Assembly: GCA_050732995.1 (NCBI GenBank)
Contig: JBOHSA010000091.1
Span: forward strand, 1-42,762
Direction of reading: 5' to 3'
Length of the DNA: 42,762 nt
Origin: JBOHSA01 sp050732995
GTDB lineage: Bacteria > Gemmatimonadota > Gemmatimonadetes > Gemmatimonadales > GWC2-71-9
A model generated the notes under the pieces. That model did not search any database, was not told the DNA's origin, and saw only the letters and a program-made list of their open reading frames with translations. A program made the translations under genes and the position numbers. This document shows positions 16,699 to 23,654 of the stretch, piece by piece; position 1 is the first letter of the stretch; each line of letters opens with the position of its first letter.

Positions 16699-17220
16699 TC
16701 ACGCGGTCGCCTCGACGTTCGGGAAGGGTGGGACCTCGAGCAGCCACAGGCCCGCCAGTCGGGCCTGCTTGTCGACTTCGACCAGGAGATGGTCGGCCAC
16801 GCGCACCGCCGTGCTGGTGCGCTTGCCGCCGACGCGGATGTGGAACACCGACTCGGACGCGTTCTTTTCCACGGTCAGGGACGTGTCCACCTCGACCGCC
16901 GCGACGCCCGGTTGGGACAGCCGGCTCGGGAAAACGACGCGCGCCTCCCGGTCGGGCGCGGGCGCGGTCAGCGTGCCCACGGTCCGGACGTCGTCGGGCC
17001 AGGTGACCACGTCCACCCCGCGCAAGCAGCCGCCGGCGACGTCCAGGACCACGAATGAGCCGTCCGCGCCCTCGAGGTCGACCGTGCCGTTCATCCCGGT
17101 CCCCTTGGCGACGCCTTTGCAGGCGACGGACAGGATGTCGGTCTCCGGATCCCAATGGTAGCTCACCTTCGGGAGTTTCCCGTTGAGCGGCTCGATGCGG
17201 GCTTCGAAGCGACTGGGCAA
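16699..17220 (-). CDS. DUF2283-like protein, two tandem repeats
   Basis: This 173-residue protein looks like two copies of the small DUF2283 (YuzE-like) fold. An N-terminal unit begins VSYHWDPETDILSVAC, comparable to the usual YDPEADALYI. A C-terminal unit reads FHIRVGGKRTSTAVRVADHLLVEVDKQARLAGLWLLEV, comparable to the usual DLDEEGRVVGIEIL ending. The function of this family is not known. It is the first gene of the eight-gene minus-strand repair operon and faces the M24 peptidase gene across a 64-bp promoter region. Confidence 0.55.
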   Translation of the reverse strand: MPSRFEARIEPLNGKLPKVSYHWDPETDILSVACKGVAKGTGMNGTVDLEGADGSFVVLDVAGGCLRGVDVVTWPDDVRTVGTLTAPAPDREARVVFPSRLSQPGVAAVEVDTSLTVEKNASESVFHIRVGGKRTSTAVRVADHLLVEVDKQARLAGLWLLEVPPFPNVEATA

Positions 17221-17227
17221 GGACGCC

Positions 17228-17257
17228 TTCCAGCAATAGCGTGGGGGGGATAATATA
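17228..17257. promoter_or_regulatory. Divergent promoter region with shared AT-rich -10
   Basis: GATAATATA at 17249-17257 is an isolated AT-rich island between divergent starts (17220 minus, 17285 plus). On the plus strand TAATAT is 17 bp after TTCCAG (17228-17233). On the minus strand the same bases read TATATTAT. One -10 core could therefore serve both the peptidase and the repair operon. AGAGGAG at 17271-17277 is the plus-strand Shine-Dalgarno. No good minus-strand -35 is visible. Confidence 0.45.
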
Positions 17258-17284
17258 GGCCGCGAACCGCAGAGGAGCTAGGCG

Positions 17285-18511
17285 ATGGAACGGCGGGAGT
17301 TTCTGACGGTGGCAGGGGCCATGGCGGCCTCCACAACGGGAACGCGGAGCTTGCCGTTGGAGGGCTCGTTCCGCGTTCCGCGTTCCGACTTCCGCGTTGG
17401 GCCCTCCCAAACCCCCCAGCTCGACGCGGCTGTCTTCGCGCGCCGGCTGCAGCGGGCCCGCCAGGAGCTCGCGGCCCGCCGGCTCGACCTGCTGATCGCC
17501 ACCCCGAGCACCAACTACCACTACCTGACCGGGTACGGACCAGGCCGCAGCGAGCGCCTGATCGCTCTGGTGCTGCCCGCGGCGGGCGAGCCCGTGCTCG
17601 TGTGCCCGGCCTTCGAGGTGGAGCGGATCCGCCGCAACAGCCGGATCCAGAGCATCCGCGGGTGGGAGGAGCACGAGAGCCCATACGCCCTGGTGCGAGA
17701 GGTGGTGCGCGGTTTCAAGCCCGGGGGAACCGCCGCGCTCGAGCCCACGACGGAGTACCACACGGTGCTCCAGCTGAGCGAAGTGCTGGCCGGATGGCGA
17801 TTGGTGGATGGGACTCCGGTCACCGAGCGGCTGCGCATCATCAAGAGCCCTGAAGAGCTCGCGCTCATCCGGCGCGCGGTGGAGATTACCGAGGCGGCGA
17901 TCGCGGCCACGTTCGCCCAGCTGACGCCCGGGCAGACCGAGCGGGACGTGTCGCAGGCGCTCTCGGCGGAAATGCAGCGCCGGGGCGCGCCCGGCGGCGG
18001 GTTGGTGCAGTTCGGCCCTTCGAGCGCCCTGCCCCACGGGGGCCCCGGTGGGCCGAAGCTCGAGCGCGAGATGGTCGTCCTGATCGACTGCGGCTGCCGG
18101 GTGGGGGGCTACACCTCCGACATCACCCGCACCATCTGGTACGGCACCGCGCCCTCGGCCGAGTTCGTGACGGTCTTCAACCTGGTGCACGACGCGCAGA
18201 CCGCCGCGCTCCGGCTGGGCCGGCCGCGGGAAACGCAGTGCCAGGAGCTGGACCGCGCGGCGCGGAAAGTCATCGCCGACGCCGGGTACGGCCGCTATTT
18301 CACGCACCGCCTTGGCCATGGGATGGGGATGGACGGCCACGAAGTGCCCTACCTGGTGGAAGGCAACGAGCTCCGGCTCGAGCCCGGGATGGTGTTCAGC
18401 AATGAGCCGGGGATCTATCAGCTCGACAAATTCGGCGTGCGGATCGAGGACGATTGCGTCATGACGGAGCACGGGATCGAGGTCCTCTCGACCCGGCCTC
18501 CCAAACTGTAG
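17285..18511 (+). CDS. M24 family Xaa-Pro-type peptidase with Tat signal
   Basis: This 408-residue exported metallopeptidase starts with a twin-arginine motif RREFLTVAG. After a creatinase-like N-terminal domain, the pita-bread catalytic domain carries the five metal ligands Asp268, Asp279, His345 (HRLGHGMGMDGHE), Glu374 (NEPGIY) and Glu388 (RIEDD). It would cleave Xaa-Pro or related dipeptide bonds outside the cytoplasm. The start is fixed by AGAGGAG 7 bases before ATG. Residues 19-39, just after the signal peptide, are encoded by an inverted heptamer repeat (SFRVPRSDFRVG). That looks like a linker insertion and not family sequence. Confidence 0.88.
   Translation: MERREFLTVAGAMAASTTGTRSLPLEGSFRVPRSDFRVGPSQTPQLDAAVFARRLQRARQELAARRLDLLIATPSTNYHYLTGYGPGRSERLIALVLPAAGEPVLVCPAFEVERIRRNSRIQSIRGWEEHESPYALVREVVRGFKPGGTAALEPTTEYHTVLQLSEVLAGWRLVDGTPVTERLRIIKSPEELALIRRAVEITEAAIAATFAQLTPGQTERDVSQALSAEMQRRGAPGGGLVQFGPSSALPHGGPGGPKLEREMVVLIDCGCRVGGYTSDITRTIWYGTAPSAEFVTVFNLVHDAQTAALRLGRPRETQCQELDRAARKVIADAGYGRYFTHRLGHGMGMDGHEVPYLVEGNELRLEPGMVFSNEPGIYQLDKFGVRIEDDCVMTEHGIEVLSTRPPKL
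17339..17398. repeat. Inverted heptamer repeat (CGTTCCG units) inside M24 peptidase gene
   Basis: The left arm GGAACGCGGAGC (17339-17350) faces a right arm of CGTTCCG, CGTTCCG, CGTTCCG, ACTTCCG, CGTT (17367-17398). It is in frame and read as part of the post-signal linker. The same heptamer occurs upstream of coaE at 23655-23722. Confidence 0.85.
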
Positions 18512-18528
18512 TCCCGAGCGCGTCCCGA

Positions 18529-19722
18529 TCAGTCTCCCAGCTTCTCGGCAAACCCGATAATCCGATCGAGCGCGCGCGTGATGTCCTCCGGCGCCGCGGC
18601 GTAGGACAACCGCACCCAGCGATCGTCCCCGAAGGCCGCGCCCGGCACGAGCGCTACGCCGCTCTCGGTCACGAGCCGGGTGCAGAACGTCGTTGCCGAG
18701 ATTCCTCCGAACGAATCGACGCGGAAAAAGAAGTAGAAGGCGCCCAGGGGGTCCACGAATTCGACGCCCGGCAGGTCGCGCCGGAACCGCTCGACGACGA
18801 GGTCGCGCCGGCGGCGGAACTCGGCTACCATGCGGGCGACGTCCAGCTCGACGCGCTCGTCGCCCAAGGCCGCCGCCGCGGCATATTGCGCCGCGTGGTT
18901 CGCACCGGTGGTCGTGTGCGACTGGAGCGCCGCCATCGCCCGGGCGATCGGCGCCGGCGCGAGCGCGAATCCGATCCGCCATCCCGTCATCGCATACGCT
19001 TTGCTCACGCCGTACACGAGCACGACCCGTTCGAGCAGCTCGTCGGGGAGATCCAGAAAGGAGGGCGCGGGGCCGGGCCCGTAGTGGATCCGGCGGTAAA
19101 TCTCGTCGGCGATTACCCACACCTTGCGATCCCGCGCCCACTGCGCGAGGGCACGGAGCTCCGCGTGCGTGTAGACCGCCCCGGTCGGATTGCAGGGGGA
19201 GCACAGCATGAGCCCCTGGGCGCCGGGCAGCATGCGATCCAGGTCCCGCACGCCGAGCTTGAGGCTCCACTCGGCCGCCCCGGCGAGCAGCACGGGGCGG
19301 GCCCGGGCGAGGTGCACGATCTGCGGGTAGGAGACCCAGGCGGGCGCCGGAATGGCCACCACGTCGCCCGGACCGAACAGGGTGAAGCACGCGTTGAAGA
19401 GGGCTTGCTTCGAGCCGCTCGACACAACGAGGTTGTCGGCATTGACGGGTCGCCCGCCGGAGAGCAACGAGAGATGTTTCGCCGCCGCGGCCCGCAGCTC
19501 GAGAATTCCCTCGTTGGCGGGATAATGCGTCTTCCCCTCCTTGAGGGCGCGGATCCCCGCTTCGGACGGGATGCCGGGGGTGGGGAAGTCGGGCTCGCCG
19601 GCGCCCAGATCGATCACGTCCTCGCCCGCCGCCTTACGGCGCTTCGCCTCCTGCGAGATAGCGACGGTCGCCGAGGTTTCGAGATGCTGCAGATTCGGCG
19701 AGAGGGGGGAACCCTCGCTCAT
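18529..19722 (-). CDS. Class I/II pyridoxal-phosphate aminotransferase
   Basis: This 397-residue fold-type I enzyme is close in layout to aspartate aminotransferase Ib (AspB). DLGAGEPDF lies near the N-terminus, SSGSKQALFNA forms the phosphate loop, and CNPTGAVY contains the conserved Asn-Pro. DEIYRRIHY follows, the Schiff-base Lys241 is in VYGVSKAYAMTGWRIG, and the carboxylate-binding Arg lies in VRLSYAA near the end. It would transfer amino groups between aspartate or a similar amino acid and 2-oxoglutarate. The start overlaps the stop of the DmpA-type peptidase gene by four bases, so the two form a minus-strand pair. The exact amino donor is not resolved. Confidence 0.88.
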   Translation of the reverse strand: MSEGSPLSPNLQHLETSATVAISQEAKRRKAAGEDVIDLGAGEPDFPTPGIPSEAGIRALKEGKTHYPANEGILELRAAAAKHLSLLSGGRPVNADNLVVSSGSKQALFNACFTLFGPGDVVAIPAPAWVSYPQIVHLARARPVLLAGAAEWSLKLGVRDLDRMLPGAQGLMLCSPCNPTGAVYTHAELRALAQWARDRKVWVIADEIYRRIHYGPGPAPSFLDLPDELLERVVLVYGVSKAYAMTGWRIGFALAPAPIARAMAALQSHTTTGANHAAQYAAAAALGDERVELDVARMVAEFRRRRDLVVERFRRDLPGVEFVDPLGAFYFFFRVDSFGGISATTFCTRLVTESGVALVPGAAFGDDRWVRLSYAAAPEDITRALDRIIGFAEKLGD

Positions 19723-20897
19723 GGGCCGATGGCTCCGTAGCGTTTGAGAATCGCGACCGTCGAATCGAGCGGCAACGCCGCCGCGGTGCCACGATAGCCC
19801 CGCACCGTCTCGGCGCGCAACAGAGAATTGTAAATCGCTTCCTCCGTCGCCTCGATGGCGGCCTGAAACAGGGGACTCATCGCCTCGTTCGTGATCACCG
19901 CGACCGTATCGGTCAGGCGGTCAGGCGGACGGGCGGACGAATTCGTCGACCGCCGGTCCGCCTGTCCGCCCGACCGCCTGGTCGAAAACGCGATCACGTA
20001 ATCCCCGCTGCCATTCGTCAGGCTGCTGCCGGTGCGGGCGAGCCCCGCGAGCGCCCGGCGCCCCAGCCGGACCAGCTGCCGATGGTCGAGTGGGGCATCC
20101 GTGGCGAGCACGATGATGATACTCCCGTCCGCCCCGTCCCCCCCCTCCCCGCCGCGTCCCGCGTCCCGCAGGTAATAGCGGCCCAGCTCCTTACCCACCG
20201 GCGCCCCGTTGATCGTGAGCACACCGCCGAAATTCGACTGCACGAGAACTCCGAGCGTCCAGCCACCCAGCAGCGCGGGCAAGACCCGGCTCGCCGTTCC
20301 GATTCCGCCCTTCCAACCGAAGGCCACGGTCCCTCTGCCGGCACCCACCGCCCCTTCTTCCACCTTTCCGGCCGTGGCGCGGCGGATTGCGCCCACCACG
20401 TCCGCCTCGGTGACCGCCCGGACCCGGATGTCGTTCAAGGATCCGTCGTTCGTTTCGGCGACCAGCGGATTGGCCGAGCGCATGTCTTCGTTGCCGGGAA
20501 GGCCGAGCAAGTAGGTGAGCACCGCGTCGGCGGCGCGCGGCACGCACAGCGTGCACGTGAGCACGATCGGAGATTCGAGCTCACCCAATTCGTTGACCTG
20601 GGTCGAGCCCATGAGCTTGCCGAACGCGTTCCCGACCACGACCGCCGCCGGCACCTTCTCCCGAAAGACATTCCCGCCATGGGGGAGGATGGCGGTGATA
20701 CCTGTATTGATCGAGTCGCCGCGAACCACGGTCGTGTGCCCGACGCGCACGCCGGCCACATCGGTGATCGCGTCGAGCGGCCCCGGCGGCAGCACCCCAA
20801 CGGTCAGGCCTAGCTCCCGGGCGCGCGGGCGTTGCTGGGAAGTCCCCTGGCTGCCGACGCTGAGGAGGATCAGAACGCCGAGTTCAGCGCACCCCAT
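19719..20897 (-). CDS. P1 (DmpA/BapA-type) self-cleaving aminopeptidase with signal peptide
   Basis: From ATG 20897 this is a 392-residue Ntn-hydrolase. It starts with a hydrophobic signal (MGCAELGVLILLSVGSQG); an earlier in-frame ATG at 20966 is less likely. Family sequence includes DVAGVRVGHTTV, GGNVFREKVPAAVVVGNAFGK, and TVAFGWKGGIGTASR. The conserved GSIIIVLATDAPL segment contains Ser259, the expected autocleavage and nucleophile residue. Directly before it a G-rich tract encodes RGGEGGDGADG. Near residues 305-330 an octamer inverted repeat adds an Arg/Ser/Asp-rich insertion (TRRSGGQADRRS ... RPPDRLTD) before the conserved NEAMSPLFQAAIEATEEAIYNSLL helix. It probably acts on beta- or D-amino-terminal peptides. 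Confidence 0.87.
   Translation of the reverse strand: MGCAELGVLILLSVGSQGTSQQRPRARELGLTVGVLPPGPLDAITDVAGVRVGHTTVVRGDSINTGITAILPHGGNVFREKVPAAVVVGNAFGKLMGSTQVNELGELESPIVLTCTLCVPRAADAVLTYLLGLPGNEDMRSANPLVAETNDGSLNDIRVRAVTEADVVGAIRRATAGKVEEGAVGAGRGTVAFGWKGGIGTASRVLPALLGGWTLGVLVQSNFGGVLTINGAPVGKELGRYYLRDAGRGGEGGDGADGSIIIVLATDAPLDHRQLVRLGRRALAGLARTGSSLTNGSGDYVIAFSTRRSGGQADRRSTNSSARPPDRLTDTVAVITNEAMSPLFQAAIEATEEAIYNSLLRAETVRGYRGTAAALPLDSTVAILKRYGAIGP
19911..19980. repeat. Inverted octamer repeat inside the DmpA-type gene
   Basis: The left arm units are GGTCAGGC, GGTCAGGC, GGACGGGC, GGAC (19911-19938). The right arm units are GGTCCGCC, TGTCCGCC, CGACCGCC, TG (19955-19980). The arms pair over about 25 bp with two near-matches, around a loop at 19939-19955. 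The element is in frame with the gene and is translated. Confidence 0.85.
20132..20160. repeat. C-rich tract inside the DmpA-type gene
   Basis: The plus strand has C blocks (4, 8, 4) broken by G and T. The coding strand is G-rich and gives the RDAGRGGEGGDGADG loop just before the conserved Ser259. It is one of the recurrent polyglycine-coding tracts. Confidence 0.6.
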
Positions 20898-20910
20898 GGC
20901 TCGCTCCCCG

Positions 20911-20939
20911 TTGCATTCAAGTCCCCCGGAAGCTAGCAT
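20911..20939 (+). promoter_or_regulatory. Promoter for the pseudohelicase gene
   Basis: TTGCAT (20911-20916), a 17-bp spacer, then TAGCAT (20934-20939). A TTG at 20939 that could start the gene lies on the last base of the -10, so it cannot be in the transcript. This supports the GTG at 20978 as the real start. Confidence 0.5.
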
Positions 20940-20977
20940 TGGCGCCCAAGCTCCGCCCTTTGACAACCGAGGTTCGT

Positions 20978-22366
20978 GTGACGGAACTGGATGCAGCCCG
21001 GGCCGCGCTGGAGCGCGGCCGGCACGTCGTGTTGGTGACCCCGCCGGCGCCGGAGCAGGCGGGCGATGTGTGGAAGATCCTGGATGGGCCGCCCTCGGAG
21101 GAGCTCCTCGGCGGCAGGCCAGGTCAACCCGAGGCCGTGATCGTGTGCGCCGACCCGTCTTCGGCCACCGACTGGGTCGCCGTCGCGCCGACGGCCTGGA
21201 GCCTCCATCCCGTCACCGGCCTCGACCGCACCGTGCGGCAGCTCGCGCTACGCGCCCCGGGGGTGCTGGCCGGGGCCGCCAAGGATCTCGCCGCCCTCGT
21301 CGCCCGTTCCGCGCTCAAGCTCGACACGGTCCCGACGATCATCGTCGCCTGGCCCGAGACCCTCATTGCCGGGGAGCACAGCACCACCCTCGACACGCTG
21401 CTCGGGGAGGCGCGCGCCGCCCGGCGCATCGTCCTCACGTGGAATCCGGCCCTGCTGGAGGACTTCCTCGAGCGGCACGCCTACCGCGCGCCCGTGATCG
21501 GCACACTCCCGATCGGCGAGGACGGCGGCCCGCTTCCGCCGCTTGGTCCCGCCCGCTACGCGCTCGTTTCCGTGGAGCGGCGCCTCGCCGCCATCCGAGA
21601 CGTCCTCGACGCCCTCGATCCGGTCCGCGCGCTCGTGTGGACGCCCGACGAGGCGCATGCCGCGAGGCTACGCGCCGTGCTCGGAAGCCGTGACTCGGTG
21701 ATGATAGGAGTGGAGACTTCCGGAGACCGCCTGGACCTCGTGATCTGCGCCCGGCTGCCGAGCCGGGAGCAGTTCATGGCGTTGTCGAAGCGGGCAGCGG
21801 CGGTCGTGCTCGCCACTGCCGCCCAGCTGCCGTACCTCCGTTCGCTCGCCCACCCGCTCACGGCGTTGCGGCTGCCGTCGGCCGCGGACCGGGCCCGCGA
21901 CCGGGCCGAAACGCTGCGCCGGCAAGTGTCCGATCTGCTCGACCGGGGCGCCGCCGTGGATGGGGAGCTCGCTCTGCTCGCCCCGCTGTTCGAGCGATTC
22001 GACCCCGCCGAAGTGGCGGCGGCGCTGTTGGCGCTGCAACGGGAGTCGGGGAGCGGGAACCAGGAAGCGTCAACCCCGCGCGACGCGGCCCCGCCGCGCG
22101 TGCGGCTCTTCGTGAGCGTGGGAAAGAAGAACCGCGTGGGGCCGAAGGATCTCGTGGGCGCATTGATCAAGGAGGTCGGGCTCCTCAAGGCCGACATCGG
22201 ACGGATCGAAGTGCGAGAGACGTTCAGTCTCGTGGAGATCACAGCGAGGGGAGCCGAGCAGGCCGTGGCCGGGCTCAGCGGAGCAACGATTCGGGGGCGG
22301 CGAGTGGTGGCGCGGGTGGATCGCGGGGGGGGAGGGGGAGGGGGCGGGGGAGGGGTAGAGCGGTGA
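20978..22366 (+). CDS. DEAD-box-derived pseudohelicase with DbpA RNA-binding domain
   Basis: From GTG 20978 this gives 462 residues. The C-terminus (RLFVSVGKKNRVGPKDLVGAL, DIGRIEVRETFSLVEI) is a DbpA-type RNA-recognition domain. The preceding 370 residues keep the order of a DEAD-box core without its catalytic motifs. HVVLVTPPAPEQAG replaces Walker A. ALKLDTVPTIIVAWPETL matches the usual strand, but WPET stands where DEAD should be. RYALVSVERRLAAIRDVLDALDPVRALVWT matches the second RecA domain. The motif VI region has no Arg finger pattern. The frame is intact over nearly 1.4 kb, so it is presumably a functional ATP-independent RNA binder. The gene ends in ten glycines from a G tract. Confidence 0.75.
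   Translation: MTELDAARAALERGRHVVLVTPPAPEQAGDVWKILDGPPSEELLGGRPGQPEAVIVCADPSSATDWVAVAPTAWSLHPVTGLDRTVRQLALRAPGVLAGAAKDLAALVARSALKLDTVPTIIVAWPETLIAGEHSTTLDTLLGEARAARRIVLTWNPALLEDFLERHAYRAPVIGTLPIGEDGGPLPPLGPARYALVSVERRLAAIRDVLDALDPVRALVWTPDEAHAARLRAVLGSRDSVMIGVETSGDRLDLVICARLPSREQFMALSKRAAAVVLATAAQLPYLRSLAHPLTALRLPSAADRARDRAETLRRQVSDLLDRGAAVDGELALLAPLFERFDPAEVAAALLALQRESGSGNQEASTPRDAAPPRVRLFVSVGKKNRVGPKDLVGALIKEVGLLKADIGRIEVRETFSLVEITARGAEQAVAGLSGATIRGRRVVARVDRGGGGGGGGGGVER
22325..22355. repeat. G-rich tract at the 3' end of the pseudohelicase gene
   Basis: G8-A-G5-A-G5-C-G5-A-G4 on the coding strand encodes the last run of Gly before VER-stop. It is a strong candidate for a G-quadruplex in DNA or mRNA just ahead of the stop codon. 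Confidence 0.85.
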
Positions 22367-22377
22367 CGCGCGCCGGA

Positions 22378-22397
22378 CCGCCGTGTGAGGACGGCGG
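22378..22397. terminator. GC hairpin after the pseudohelicase gene
   Basis: CCGCCGT and ACGGCGG form a perfect 7-bp stem around a GTGAGG loop, 11 bp after the stop. There is no U-tract, so this is a stabilising hairpin or a weak terminator. Confidence 0.5.
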
Positions 22398-22487
22398 CCC
22401 GGCCAAGGGCTGCGCTTCCGCTTCGCTCGTCGCGAAGGTGCGTGGTGAGCGTCAACGCAGAGTCAACTCATCCCGCACAAACGCCGA

Positions 22488-22511
22488 CGGGCCGCCCAGC
22501 GGGGCGACCCG
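22488..22511. terminator. GC hairpin between pseudohelicase and HU ends
   Basis: CGGG-C-CGCCC pairs with GGGCG-A-CCCG, a 9-bp stem with one mismatch and a four-base AGCG loop. It lies 36 bp beyond the HU stop. The only T-rich stretch that follows on the minus strand is short. Confidence 0.5.
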
Positions 22512-22546
22512 TAATCAGCGTGCAGCCAAACCTGATGGCTGGTAGC

Positions 22547-22834
22547 CTACTTCCGATTCACCGCCTGCTTCAACTGCTTGCCAGCGCGGAACGCGGGCGC
22601 AATCGACGCCTTGATCTGGATCACACTGCCGGTCTTCGGGTTCCGCCCCATGCGCGCAGCGCGCTTGCGAGCTTCGAAATTCCCGAAGCCCGTGATCTGC
22701 ACCTTTGCGCCCTTCTTCAGCTCGCCGGCGATAATGCCCTTGTCGTCGAACAGGGCCTCAATCGTGCGGCTGGCGTCGGCCTTGGACATCTTCGTCCGCA
22801 TGGCCAGCGCTGAGGTCAGCTCGGCTTTGTTCAC
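22547..22834 (-). CDS. hup: HU-family DNA-binding protein
   Basis: This 95-residue histone-like protein begins NKAELTSALAMRTKMSKADASRTIEAL. It has the beta-arm region GFGNFEARKRAARMGRNPKTGSVIQI, including the Arg-Asn-Pro tip that intercalates into DNA, and ends VNRK. It bends and packages DNA as a dimer. The GTG start at 22834 is decided by AAGGAG six bases upstream (ACCAGA between). The frame stays open to 22957, but that part is the untranslated leader. It diverges from tdk. Confidence 0.95.
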   Translation of the reverse strand: MNKAELTSALAMRTKMSKADASRTIEALFDDKGIIAGELKKGAKVQITGFGNFEARKRAARMGRNPKTGSVIQIKASIAPAFRAGKQLKQAVNRK

Positions 22835-22925
22835 TCTGGTCTCCTTGAAAGGGACAGGGGTTGAGGAAGCCCTGAGCTTCCGCCCTTTTCCCGGGGGGGC
22901 GCCCGAAAACCCTTGAAAGACCGCC

Positions 22926-22946
22926 ATAATATGGGGGTATCCCCCA
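22926..22946 (-). promoter_or_regulatory. HU promoter -10 with adjoining palindrome (candidate operator)
   Basis: On the minus strand TATTAT (22931-22926) is a good -10 about 90 bp before the HU start. A 15-base palindrome, TGGGGGTATCCCCCA, lies at 22932-22946 in the spacer position. TTGCGG (22957-22952) is a possible -35, but with a long 20-bp spacer. This suggests a regulated promoter, with the palindrome either an operator or a DNA-shape element. Confidence 0.4.
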
Positions 22947-22971
22947 AAACTCCGCAAGATACCTGCACTTC

Positions 22972-23000
22972 TTGACCCTTTCCCCCCGAGAAACTACCCT
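22972..23000 (+). promoter_or_regulatory. tdk promoter
   Basis: TTGACC (22972-22977), an exact 17-bp spacer, then TACCCT (22995-23000). The predicted start is near 23007, giving a 30-base leader before the ATG at 23038. The architecture matches the gcvH promoter (TTGACA-17-TAACCT). Confidence 0.6.
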
Positions 23001-23037
23001 TCCACCCCGTTCCACGACGCCCAGACCTGAGGTTCGC

Positions 23038-23643
23038 ATGTTCCACGGTACTCGGCCGGGTTGGATCGAGGTCATTTCCGGGGTGATGTTCTCCGGCAAG
23101 TCCGAGGAGCTCATCCGCCGAGTCCGCCGGGCGGTCATCGCCCGGAAGAACGTGCAAGTCTTCAAGTCCCATCTAGATGCGCGCTACGCCGGCCTCTATT
23201 CCGTGACCTCGCACGACGGCTTGACCGTCGAAGCCGAGCCGGTCGACAGCTCCGAGGAGATCATGCGGAAGTGTCGGCCAGAGACCGAGGTGCTGGCCGT
23301 GGACGAGGCCCAGTTCCTGGACGAGGGGATCGTCGCCGTGGCCAATGCCCTGGCCGACCGGGGGGTCCGGGTGGTGCTCGCGGGGACCGATGTGGACTTC
23401 CGGGGGCTGCCGTTCGGCGCCATGCCCACGCTGATGTGCGTGGCCGAGCTCGTGGACAAGTTCCATGCGATCTGTGTGGTGTGCGGCGGCCCGGCCACGC
23501 GGAACCAGCGCCTGGTCAACGGCAAGCCGGCTCCCTGGCATAGCCCCACGATCATGGTCGGCGGCCGCGAGTCGTACGAAGCCCGGTGCCGACACTGCCA
23601 CCGCGTACCGAGGGCGGATGAGGACCAGACGGCGCTATTGTAA
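23038..23643 (+). CDS. tdk: Thymidine kinase (type II)
   Basis: This 201-residue kinase phosphorylates thymidine for nucleotide salvage. The P-loop GVMFSGKS is at residues 15-22. The catalytic Glu90 follows Asp89 in VLAVDEAQF, and GTDVDFRGLPFG comes next. The structural zinc site comprises CVVC (146/149) and CRHC (184/187), with the lasso loop between. It is full length for the TK1-like family. The start at ATG 23038 fits the promoter just upstream; an in-frame GTG-type extension upstream lies in the promoter. It is followed by a strong inverted repeat and coaE. Confidence 0.95.
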   Translation: MFHGTRPGWIEVISGVMFSGKSEELIRRVRRAVIARKNVQVFKSHLDARYAGLYSVTSHDGLTVEAEPVDSSEEIMRKCRPETEVLAVDEAQFLDEGIVAVANALADRGVRVVLAGTDVDFRGLPFGAMPTLMCVAELVDKFHAICVVCGGPATRNQRLVNGKPAPWHSPTIMVGGRESYEARCRHCHRVPRADEDQTALL

Positions 23644-23654
23644 ACACGGAAGTG

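Noticed and set aside
16685..19390. A 901-codon minus-strand frame
   Set aside because: It lies antisense to the M24 peptidase and out of frame with the aminotransferase; Arg/Gly-rich without domains. Its NAEVGTRNAER stretch is only the heptamer repeat read on the other strand.
19939..19955. Adjacent GAATTC and GTCGAC sites in the octamer-repeat loop, suggesting cloning-vector sequence
   Set aside because: The flanking bases continue the peptidase reading frame and the loop is only 17 bases; no vector sequence is present. Two six-base sites are compatible with chance.
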